A stretch of DNA of 16,239 bases from Microcaldota archaeon. Its GTDB lineage: Archaea; Micrarchaeota; Micrarchaeia; Micrarchaeales; Micrarchaeaceae. Shown here piece by piece: positions 1-6,805 of this stretch (its first letter is position 1; every line of letters starts with the position of its first letter). A program made the position numbers and the translations under genes. The DNA lies in NCBI GenBank assembly GCA_021792115.1, contig JAJYVI010000012.1:1-16239 (forward strand), written 5' to 3'. Under the pieces are notes generated by a model, which was not told the DNA's origin, ran no database searches, and saw only the letters and a list, made by a program, of their open reading frames with translations.

Positions 1-897
1 CTTATTTATCTCGCTCCTTAACTGCTCTCTTATTTCGTCTTCATACTCTTTTGTCTCATCATCAATCCCTATTATAAATATTTTATTTTCCTGTATTTGC
101 TCATTTATCTGTATATTTTTCAGTATATCTGAAATTGTAATAATCCCTATGTATTTTTTGTCCTTAACCACAACCAATGAAGAAATTCCCTGTTCCACTA
201 TTCTTCTTGTTGCATCAGAAACAAGCTTGTTGTATTCTATTGTTTTTACGTTCCTCTCGCAAAGGCTGCCTATATTTATATTATTTATGTTGAATCTTAC
301 ATCTTTCATTTCTGGAAGTTTTTCATTTAATGAGAATTTATAGACTATGTCCTTCATGCTTATTATCCCTATTGGCGAATTGTTTTTTAAAACTATCAGT
401 CGGCCAAGTTTATGGTCTGACATTATTTTTTTTGCGGTTATTAGGCCAGTATCTGCATCTGCAGCTATCACTGGAAATGTCATTATTTTCTCAACAGTCA
501 TTTCATTTATTAACTTTGAGGATAAAATAAACTTAAGGAGGCTTTTCCTAGTCACTATGCTATCTATCTTGTTTTTATAGGAATAAGGCAGCACATTTGT
601 TTTTACGTTTGTGAAATAGTCTAGAACTGTAAACAAATCTGTCTCATTGTTTATTATAGGGGCCTTTACAGCAAAACTTTCTGCAGATTCATTCTTTGGC
701 ATTCTCAACTCAGAAAATTTATACAGACCCTTGGAATCTATGATTCCGAAGTATTTATTATTTTTATTAATTATTACTCCCTCATATTTTTTGTCTTTTA
801 TCATAGGGATTATTTTTGTTATGGGCTCGTTGTTGCTAAGGCTTATTGTTTTTGTAGCCAATTCTTGCGGGATATAGTTTATTTTTAGTCTTACCAT
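1..897 (-). CDS. Protein with four CBS domains (partial, C-terminus beyond window)
   Basis: The frame is open from the ATG at 897 to base 1 with no stop, giving 299 residues; the C-terminus lies outside. An in-frame TGA lies five codons upstream and no other ATG intervenes. Four CBS-type repeats can be seen at about residues 9-65, 74-128, 132-190 and 208-265. Each ends in the usual strand-helix pattern, e.g. PIGIISMKDIVYKF and KYIGIITISDIL. CBS tandems (Bateman modules) usually bind adenine nucleotides or SAM and act as cytosolic energy sensors; the ligand here cannot be read. From residue 270 a new segment starts (KIFIIGIDDETKEYEDEIRE), which is not a CBS repeat and looks like the first strand and helix of a further domain. 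The gene is divergent from tRNA-Cys. Family call is firm, function is not. Confidence 0.85.
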   Translation of the reverse strand, partial: MVRLKINYIPQELATKTISLSNNEPITKIIPMIKDKKYEGVIINKNNKYFGIIDSKGLYKFSELRMPKNESAESFAVKAPIINNETDLFTVLDYFTNVKTNVLPYSYKNKIDSIVTRKSLLKFILSSKLINEMTVEKIMTFPVIAADADTGLITAKKIMSDHKLGRLIVLKNNSPIGIISMKDIVYKFSLNEKLPEMKDVRFNINNINIGSLCERNVKTIEYNKLVSDATRRIVEQGISSLVVVKDKKYIGIITISDILKNIQINEQIQENKIFIIGIDDETKEYEDEIREQLRSEINK

Positions 898-1162
898 ATT
901 ATCATCATATCAATTATAACAGTGCATTGCCATTCAAATTAGCCATTAAAATAATCTAACGCATAATTAATGTATAATTAATGTGTAATTAATGATATTA
1001 CTTATTTATTTAAATTATTTAAATGTATTTGATTTGTCATTCAAAAGATATTTACCTTAATTTTAGGATTGAGCAGTATCTTTATAAATATTGTTTTGTT
1101 TATATCTATAAGATAAAATACAAAATAACATGCGCTGAAGATTTACATTGTAGTGCGTGTTT
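898..1162. other. Intergenic region between CBS gene and tRNA-Cys
   Basis: AT-rich, gene-free spacer. It holds three tandem 11-bp repeats (963-995) and several TATA-like stretches: GTTATAATTG on the minus strand at 913-922 in front of the CBS gene, and CTTTATAAATA at 1079-1089 and TATATCTATAAG near 1100-1111 on the plus strand ahead of the tRNA. None can be assigned as the used promoter from sequence alone. The long plus-strand open frame over this spacer is not coding. Confidence 0.5.
963..995. repeat. Three tandem 11-bp repeats, possible operator
   Basis: Units 963-973 and 974-984 are identical (ATAATTAATGT); 985-995 differs at the first and last base (GTAATTAATGA). Each carries a TAATTA palindrome. 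The spacing is one unit per DNA turn, so bound proteins would sit on one face. The array lies 66-98 bp upstream of the CBS gene start. A regulatory role is inferred. Confidence 0.5.
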
Positions 1163-1251
1163 GCCAAGATGGCAGAATGGCTATGCAGCCGCCTGCAGAG
1201 CGGCTTATGGGGGTTCGATATATTTAAAATACGAAAATCCCTCTCTTGGCT
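1163..1251 (+). tRNA. tRNA-Cys(GCA) with an 18-nt T-loop intron
   Basis: Acceptor stem GCCAAGA (1163-1169) pairs fully with TCTTGGC (1244-1250), followed by T73 at 1251, the discriminator base expected for tRNA-Cys; CCA is not encoded. The anticodon stem GCCGC/GCGGC (1188-1192/1200-1204) encloses CTGCAGA with anticodon GCA at 1195-1197. The D-stem has only three clear pairs (1172-1174 with 1184-1186). The T-stem is GGGGG (1209-1213) with CCCTC (1239-1243). Between these lie 25 nt instead of 7. Removing 1220-1237 leaves the loop TTCGATT, a normal T-loop. The gene ends 20 bp before the convergent HAD gene. Confidence 0.93.
1220..1237 (+). other. Intron in tRNA-Cys T-loop with bulge-helix-bulge fold
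   Basis: The junctions fold as a canonical archaeal bulge-helix-bulge. Outer helix: the T-stem. Central 4-bp helix: TTCG (1214-1217) with CGAA (1232-1235). Bulges of three: ATA (1218-1220) and AAT (1236-1238). Inner helix: TATT/AATA around a TAA loop. Cutting after the second base of each bulge places the splice sites at 1219/1220 and 1237/1238, i.e. tRNA position 59/60. Such sites need a splicing endonuclease of relaxed specificity, known from ARMAN and crenarchaea. Confidence 0.87.
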
Positions 1252-1271
1252 TATTTTTCTATTTTATCTGG

Positions 1272-1931
1272 CTATTTTATATTTTTATAAAATTCCTCTA
1301 TGCTTCTGAATATGTATTTGGGTCTTGCATTTTCAAGTTTTGCTGCAGAATCAAATCCATCTGTTATTGCGCATATGTCTATGCCTGCATTTTTGCCGCT
1401 TATCATATCATCAAGGGAATCCCCTATAAGTAGAACACGGCTTTTTTTTATTTTCATTCTGCTGCAAATAATATTTATGCCTGCAGGGTTCGGCTTTAGC
1501 ATGCCCAGCGTTCTTGCGCTTACTACAAGGTCAAAATAAATATCAAGCCCGAAGTGCTGCAACTCTTTTTTTATCCTGTATGCGCCTCCATTTGTGAATA
1601 GGACTATTTTTTTATTTTTCTGCTTTAAATCCTTCAAGATCAAAATAGTGTCCCTATGGATCTTCGGCTTGCTAATTATGAAAAATATATCAATCGCAAA
1701 TGAAGATATCTTATTTTTCAATTGCTCTTTTTTTATAAACTCTGCGCGTCTTATATCTATAAAATTGCTTTTGACTGCCACATGCTTGGTATACCTTTTA
1801 TTTTTTAATATGCCTATACTCTTAAGAGCTTTTTTGATTTTTTCATTTGCATTAAGCAGAACTCCTAAGGAATTAAGCGTGCCGTCCCAATCAAATATGA
1901 AGAGGTCATAATTATTTATGTTTATTTTCAT
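1272..1931 (-). CDS. HAD-superfamily hydrolase, phosphoglycolate-phosphatase-like
   Basis: 219 residues, normal length for a small HAD phosphatase. All four HAD motifs are present: motif I DWDGT at 14-18 (nucleophile D14, acid/base D16), motif II LFTNG at 111-115 (T113), motif III K146 in LKPNP, and motif IV GDSLDD at 170-175 (metal ligands). The cap lies between motifs I and II (about 25-100), as in the subfamily I enzymes that include phosphoglycolate phosphatase. It should be a cytosolic, magnesium-dependent phosphohydrolase; the substrate cannot be told from sequence, so no symbol is given. A TATA-like CCTTATTTATCC lies on the minus strand about 30-41 bp upstream of the ATG. The gene converges on tRNA-Cys and diverges from the glutamyl-tRNA synthetase gene. 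Confidence 0.88.
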   Translation of the reverse strand: MKININNYDLFIFDWDGTLNSLGVLLNANEKIKKALKSIGILKNKRYTKHVAVKSNFIDIRRAEFIKKEQLKNKISSFAIDIFFIISKPKIHRDTILILKDLKQKNKKIVLFTNGGAYRIKKELQHFGLDIYFDLVVSARTLGMLKPNPAGINIICSRMKIKKSRVLLIGDSLDDMISGKNAGIDICAITDGFDSAAKLENARPKYIFRSIEEFYKNIK

Positions 1932-2069
1932 TTAATCATTTTTTTAATATTGAGGCACTGGATAAATAAGGATTATAGAAAACACTTATTAATATTTATT
2001 TTATTTATTTTAATAATTTTAATTTATTGAATTAGCATTAACAATATTAACAAAGAAACAGTAAAATCA

Positions 2070-2079
2070 ATATATTTAA
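2070..2079 (+). promoter_or_regulatory. Probable TATA box for glutamyl-tRNA synthetase gene
   Basis: ATATATTTAA, preceded by a purine-rich stretch (GTAAAATCA) that could serve as BRE. A start site about 25 bp downstream would leave a leader of roughly 30 nt before the ATG at 2133. No clear Shine-Dalgarno is seen. Confidence 0.4.
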
Positions 2080-2132
2080 GATTTGCATGTTCTTAGTGTA
2101 ATACAAGTGCATATCAACTATAATGTGCTATT

Positions 2133-3332
2133 ATGCCAAAAAATCAAATAAAAGAGATTGCAAGAAAATACGCCTTGAAAAATGCCATGGATTATGGCTC
2201 AGCAAGGCTCGGTGCAGTGCTTAATAAGGTTCTAAGTGAGGTGCCTGAATTTAGAGAAAATATAAAGGAGGCAGAGGCAATAATAACAGAAATCATAACT
2301 AAAGTCAATGCAATGTCAAAAGCAGAGATAGAGCAGGAACTAGCTAATTATACCTTTGTAAAAAAAGAAGAGCGTATAGGATTACCTGAGCTTGAATGGG
2401 TAACACCAGGTATGGAGATAAATACAAGATTTGCTCCAAATCCAAGTGGCTTCATGCATATAGGCCATGCAAAGATTGCAGTGTTGTGCGACGAATATTC
2501 TAAAAAATATAATGGCAAGTTTTACTTAAGATTTGATGATACTGATCCAAAAACAAAAAGGCCTCTTCTAGAAGCGTATACACAGACTGCAAAAGACCTT
2601 GAATGGCTCGGCTGCAAGGTATATGAAATAGTCAGACAAAGCGAACGCATTGAGTTATATTATAAATTTGCAGAAGAGTTGATACGCAATGGAAGTGCAT
2701 ATGTATGCACATGCGCCAAGGAAGAAATGCAAGAGAATAGGAGAAAAGGTATTGCCTGTGCATGCAGGAGCAGCAGCAAGGAAGAGACACTAAATAAATG
2801 GGAAAAAATGAAAAGTGACTACAAAGAAGGCGAAGCAGTATTAAGATTAAAAACAGATCTTGCGCATCCTAACAGTTCAATAAGGGACTGGGTTATGTTT
2901 AGGATTATAGATTATGCACATCCAGTAACAGGAACAAAATACAGAGTCTGGCCTCTTTATAATTTTGCATCAGCAGTTGATGACCATGAAATGCAGATAA
3001 CACTTGTTATACGCGGAAAAGAGCATGAATTGAATCAAATGAAGCAACAATATCTTTTCGATGCCTTTTCATGGACTATGCCCCATGTGCTTGAAGTAGG
3101 TGCATTGAAAGTGCAAGGAGAGCTAGCACATAAGTCAGATATAAAGATTGCAATTAGCGAGGGTAGACTTACAGGATGGGATGATCCTAGAGCGCCCACA
3201 ATAATGGGATTTAGGTCAAAAGGCATAAATCCAAAAGCAATAAGAGAGTATATAATAGCGTCAGGGATCAAGAAGCATGATTCTTATCTTGATCTACAGA
3301 AGATTGCTGCAATAAGCAAGAAGCTTAGCTAA
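2133..3332 (+). CDS. gltX: Glutamyl-tRNA synthetase, catalytic part only (anticodon-binding domain absent)
   Basis: Class I aminoacyl-tRNA synthetase that charges tRNA with glutamate. The archaeal-type N-terminal helical extension (about 1-95) is followed by the Rossmann catalytic domain: PNPSGFMHIGH at 102-112 (HIGH motif H109-H112), FDDTDP at 134-139, the paired Cys motifs CTC (192-194) and CAC (209-211) typical of archaeal enzymes, LVIRGKEHELN at 291-301, and GWDDPR at 348-353. The KMSKS region is degenerate: HKSDI at 333-337, where archaeal relatives usually have SKSK or STSK. The protein ends at residue 399 (AAISKKLS), where relatives of about 550-570 residues read on (NRKxIDP) into the beta-barrel anticodon-binding domain. 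The 117 bp before the next gene do not encode it in any frame. It is either a split enzyme with the missing half elsewhere or a reduced paralogue. Confidence 0.88.
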   Translation: MPKNQIKEIARKYALKNAMDYGSARLGAVLNKVLSEVPEFRENIKEAEAIITEIITKVNAMSKAEIEQELANYTFVKKEERIGLPELEWVTPGMEINTRFAPNPSGFMHIGHAKIAVLCDEYSKKYNGKFYLRFDDTDPKTKRPLLEAYTQTAKDLEWLGCKVYEIVRQSERIELYYKFAEELIRNGSAYVCTCAKEEMQENRRKGIACACRSSSKEETLNKWEKMKSDYKEGEAVLRLKTDLAHPNSSIRDWVMFRIIDYAHPVTGTKYRVWPLYNFASAVDDHEMQITLVIRGKEHELNQMKQQYLFDAFSWTMPHVLEVGALKVQGELAHKSDIKIAISEGRLTGWDDPRAPTIMGFRSKGINPKAIREYIIASGIKKHDSYLDLQKIAAISKKLS

Positions 3333-3410
3333 GTTGCTACTTGTTTGTGCTTGTTTGTACTATTATCTATACTAAAAAGCAAATCTTTGCATTGCTTGGC
3401 AAATAAAAAG

Positions 3411-3420
3411 CTTTATAATT
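3411..3420 (+). promoter_or_regulatory. Probable TATA box for the large surface protein gene
   Basis: CTTTATAATT preceded by an A-rich BRE-like AATAAAAAG (3402-3410). A start site 25-30 bp downstream falls at about 3440-3448, just in front of the ATG at 3450, so the mRNA would be nearly leaderless. This supports 3450 over the upstream in-frame ATG at 3345. Confidence 0.45.
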
Positions 3421-3449
3421 ATTTTCATCTTTATTATAAATGCAACAAT

Positions 3450-6400
3450 ATGAATTTCATGTCACAACCTATTAATACAAAACTTTTTAGAAAAAAGTTT
3501 TATCAAAAAGGTAATTCAGATAACAGCAAAAAAGCGCAGAGCGCAATGGAATACCTGATGACCTACGGCTGGGCAATACTCATCATCGCAGTCATCCTCG
3601 CAGCGCTCGATTTCCTCGGAGTCTTCAACACTGGCACGTTCATAGGCCCATCATGCCTTGCAACTCCCGGCTACCTATGCAGCAATCCTGTCATGACTGC
3701 AAATGCAAACGGTCCTAATCTTCTACTTTTCAACTTCAAGCAGGACAGCGGCGAGACATTATACAATGTCTCTTTTGCATGTGCAGCATCGTCAACATCT
3801 CAAGGATATCCAAATGCAAATGTAAGTTCAACGAATTATGGTGCTCAAACATCAAGCAATTTAACAGTACTTACATCTGGTAGCAGTGTAACTGTCTCGG
3901 GTCTTGAATGCTACAGTAGCAACGGAAACCTTTTCAAAGATAATCCAATAGGCGCTGTTTTCTCAGGAACATTGTGGATAAGATACAATCTTCAAGGATA
4001 TCCACCATCTGAGTATCAGTATGCAAAGATTGCAAAGATAACTGCAAAAGTAGAATCAGAGGCAGCAATATCTGCGATGCAGTCATCGCCAACGCAACTT
4101 ACATTTTCAAGTTTAAGCCCATCGTCTCCTTCAATAGATACAGGCAGATCAATAACATTGACAGTCTCATGGCTTGGTGGTGTTTCTCCGTTTACTGTAA
4201 ACTGGCTTTCAGGCACATCAGCAGGATCAATGTCTCTTCTTTCAAGCCAGACTGGAATAATATCATCATCACTTTCAGACTCATTATCAGTTGCACCAAC
4301 ATCAAATACATACTACTCTGCAAATGTAATAGACTCGTCAACGCCTCCGAATGTTGTTTCATCGCCGCTTGATCTTGTTACAGTCAATCCTGCACTTTCT
4401 GCGCCGTCAATCTCAGCATCTTCAACAGCACTTGTAGCAGGACAATCTGTAACATTTTCATCGTCATGGACAGGCGGCACTGCGCCATACACTGCAAAGC
4501 TTTATTCCTCTTCAACATTGCCATGCACGTCTTTGTCATCTCTTGTGCAAACAGAAACAACATCCTCAAATTCAATCTCATTTCCTGCAATTACTCCAAC
4601 ACAAACAGCATATTACTGCATATATGTAAATGATTCATCATATCATTCATCAGAGACAGAAAACAGCATTACGCAGGAAGTCACTGATACAACTCCTTCA
4701 ACAATATTATATTATGTCCCAATTAAAATTTCAAATCAAGGAGGTCCTGCTCCATCATCTGTTCCTTCAGGAATAGTGTCATATGTTCCTATCACAATCA
4801 CAAATGGCGAAACTGTTCCAACATCAGCACCTTTCCAGCAAATGGTCAACATTACAGAAAGTCAATTTTCATCTTATAATATTACATATAGCAATACAAT
4901 CGCGAACTTCGAGTTCTTCACGCAATCAGGAACAGTGATTCCAGCATGGATTGAAAGCAATGACTCAGGAAAACTTATCACATGGGTGAATCTTCCAACA
5001 TCAATACCTGCGTCAAGTTCTGTAACAATATATATTGGATTTGCATCAAAGACAACAAACCTTCTATCAAGCTCTGGCACAACAGGCATCGGCGAAGCAC
5101 CACAGCTTCTATGTGGTAATGCTCCAACAAACTCATGTGCAACTTATGCAGAATACGACGACGGAGCTAAAGTATTCAACAACTACTGGAACTTTGCTGG
5201 GACAAATTTATCTGCAAATCTTTCATCAATCTCCTATCAAGATAGTTTTAATGTAAACAATGGATTATTATTTTTATATAATAATCTTAATACTGGTTAT
5301 GCATATATATTAACAAGTTCTATTCTACAACCTAATATTATTGAGGCATATACTACTACAATAAATACCCCTCAAACTGCAAGAATGGGTTGGACTACAA
5401 CAGAAAATCTAGGCTATCAAAATACACCTTATGATAGTTACGAAAATAATTTTTATAATAATGGTGCACCAACTCCTCTCAATGGTGCTTATGCAACTAA
5501 TGGAAATGATGGAGATAATTATGTGCCTGCAACGCCATCAATTACAGTAAATTATGGGGGTATATTTTCATTTGCATGGCTTGGTACTGGATTACAATGG
5601 TATAGTTATGATTATCAAAATGGGATTTCTTCAAATAGCAATGTAGTTGCATCATCTTATTCTTCATTTTATGGATTTTTAGGTATTGGAGATTATGGTT
5701 ATACTCCAACAGATAATATAGAGTTTCAGTGGCTCCGCACCCGTGCCTACCCGCCCAACGGCGTCATGCCGACTGTAACATTTGACTTTCCGCAAGCAAC
5801 TGGAACTAACTTCCAACAAATGGTCAACATCACAGAAAGCAGTTTCTCATCATATCTCACTTACAACAGCAACTTTGCAAATTTTGAATACTTCTATGCT
5901 AATGGCACGATAATTCCATCCTGGATAGAAAGCAACAACTCTGGAAAGCTTGTAACTTGGGCAAAACTGAGCAAGAGTATCCCTGCTTTATCAAACACAA
6001 CTATTTATCTTGGGTTTGCAGGCTCAAATAACCTGCTTTCTTCATCCGGCACAACAGGCATCGGCGAAGCCTCTCAGCTCAGCTCTACCTACGCAGAGTA
6101 TGACAATGGGGCGAGCGTGTTCAATTTTTATGATAATTTTGCAGGAACTTCTCTCTCATCTAAATGGAGTAGTCCAATAAATGGAGGTGATGGTTTAACA
6201 TACGCTGTAAATAATGGGTTGACGTTCATAGCATCTACATCAAATAGTGGTATTATTTTACCTTCAGCATTAACTTACTCCCCTACTATATTAGAATCAT
6301 ATATTTCCACCGTTCCTGTAGACAACACCGATCCTATACTTGGTTATGAAACAACAGCACCAAGTTCAACCTGCTCTGGTGCAGGTAGTACAGGCTATTA

Positions 6401-6743
6401 TAGCTGCAATTCCTTTTCTCTAAGAAATGATCCCGGTAGTGACGCCTTTATGTTTTTCAGTACAGTAAATAATGCACAATCAGCAATTGGTAATAGCCAT
6501 GGATCTTATAATAAAGGAATTTACTCCTTAGCTTGGCCATTCGCAGGTACAGAATCTGCCAGCTTCAATTACACTAAAATTATTGCAGAGTCATCAACAT
6601 CTTTATCTTATGGCTCTTCTTATCTTTCTTTGTCTGCATATTTAGCTGCAAATGCAGGATCTATTACATACCAATGGGCACGCACTCGTGCCTACCCTCC
6701 TAATGGCGTTATGCCAACAGTGACATTTGGAAGTGTGTCTTGA
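3450..6743 (+). CDS. Large pilin-like surface protein with duplicated DUF2341/lectin-like modules
   Basis: 1097 residues from the ATG at 3450. A longer frame opens at 3345, but its first 35 codons overlap the promoter. A class III signal peptide is clear: KKAQSAMEYL at 27-36 followed by a hydrophobic helix (about 40-58). Prepilin peptidase should cut between A29 and Q30, leaving the helix as pilus core or membrane anchor. Outside follow a pilin-like globular part (60-205), two Ser/Thr-rich Ig-like segments (about 213-313 and 317-412), and two long repeats (461-778 and 787-1094). Each repeat has a DUF2341-like half starting FQQMVNITES and a probable concanavalin-like half ending W-x-RTRAYPPNGVMPTVTF. 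Many N-x-S/T sequons suggest N-glycosylation. It is probably an adhesin or host-contact protein; the ligand is unknown. At 1097 residues it is far longer than an ordinary pilin. Confidence 0.85.
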   Translation: MNFMSQPINTKLFRKKFYQKGNSDNSKKAQSAMEYLMTYGWAILIIAVILAALDFLGVFNTGTFIGPSCLATPGYLCSNPVMTANANGPNLLLFNFKQDSGETLYNVSFACAASSTSQGYPNANVSSTNYGAQTSSNLTVLTSGSSVTVSGLECYSSNGNLFKDNPIGAVFSGTLWIRYNLQGYPPSEYQYAKIAKITAKVESEAAISAMQSSPTQLTFSSLSPSSPSIDTGRSITLTVSWLGGVSPFTVNWLSGTSAGSMSLLSSQTGIISSSLSDSLSVAPTSNTYYSANVIDSSTPPNVVSSPLDLVTVNPALSAPSISASSTALVAGQSVTFSSSWTGGTAPYTAKLYSSSTLPCTSLSSLVQTETTSSNSISFPAITPTQTAYYCIYVNDSSYHSSETENSITQEVTDTTPSTILYYVPIKISNQGGPAPSSVPSGIVSYVPITITNGETVPTSAPFQQMVNITESQFSSYNITYSNTIANFEFFTQSGTVIPAWIESNDSGKLITWVNLPTSIPASSSVTIYIGFASKTTNLLSSSGTTGIGEAPQLLCGNAPTNSCATYAEYDDGAKVFNNYWNFAGTNLSANLSSISYQDSFNVNNGLLFLYNNLNTGYAYILTSSILQPNIIEAYTTTINTPQTARMGWTTTENLGYQNTPYDSYENNFYNNGAPTPLNGAYATNGNDGDNYVPATPSITVNYGGIFSFAWLGTGLQWYSYDYQNGISSNSNVVASSYSSFYGFLGIGDYGYTPTDNIEFQWLRTRAYPPNGVMPTVTFDFPQATGTNFQQMVNITESSFSSYLTYNSNFANFEYFYANGTIIPSWIESNNSGKLVTWAKLSKSIPALSNTTIYLGFAGSNNLLSSSGTTGIGEASQLSSTYAEYDNGASVFNFYDNFAGTSLSSKWSSPINGGDGLTYAVNNGLTFIASTSNSGIILPSALTYSPTILESYISTVPVDNTDPILGYETTAPSSTCSGAGSTGYYSCNSFSLRNDPGSDAFMFFSTVNNAQSAIGNSHGSYNKGIYSLAWPFAGTESASFNYTKIIAESSTSLSYGSSYLSLSAYLAANAGSITYQWARTRAYPPNGVMPTVTFGSVS
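4830..5783 (+). repeat. Internal module, copy 1 (DUF2341-like + lectin-like)
   Basis: Codons 461-778 of the surface protein. It shares with copy 2 the opening FQQMVNITES, the block LLSSSGTTGIGEA and the closing RTRAYPPNGVMPTVTF. A 23-nt stretch (5076-5098) is identical in copy 2 (6048-6070), while the middle 5200-5720 is different. Confidence 0.8.
5808..6731 (+). repeat. Internal module, copy 2 (DUF2341-like + lectin-like)
   Basis: Codons 787-1094 of the surface protein, colinear with copy 1. The ends are conserved at protein and partly at DNA level; the middle (about 6125-6660) has diverged and carries its own Cys residues. Confidence 0.8.
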
Positions 6744-6805
6744 CTTTTGTTATATTTTTAAGTAAATACTCTTGTTACCTATCTTGATTTATTTTATCTA
6801 CTTTG

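Noticed and set aside
901..912. ATGATGA on the minus strand as a C-box of a C/D guide RNA
   Set aside because: No matching D-box or terminal stem is found, and it lies directly against the CBS gene start.
1163..1251. tRNA-Cys as a pseudogene because its T-loop looks broken
   Set aside because: The insertion folds as an exact bulge-helix-bulge and its removal gives a standard T-loop; all other arms and U73 are intact.
1023..1433. Plus-strand open frame of 136 codons across tRNA-Cys and the HAD gene end
   Set aside because: It reads through a complete tRNA gene and antisense to the HAD gene; the product is Cys/Tyr-rich and resembles nothing.
3333..3449. Frameshift hiding the rest of the glutamyl-tRNA synthetase
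   Set aside because: The region is short, carries a promoter, and no frame resembles the anticodon-binding domain.
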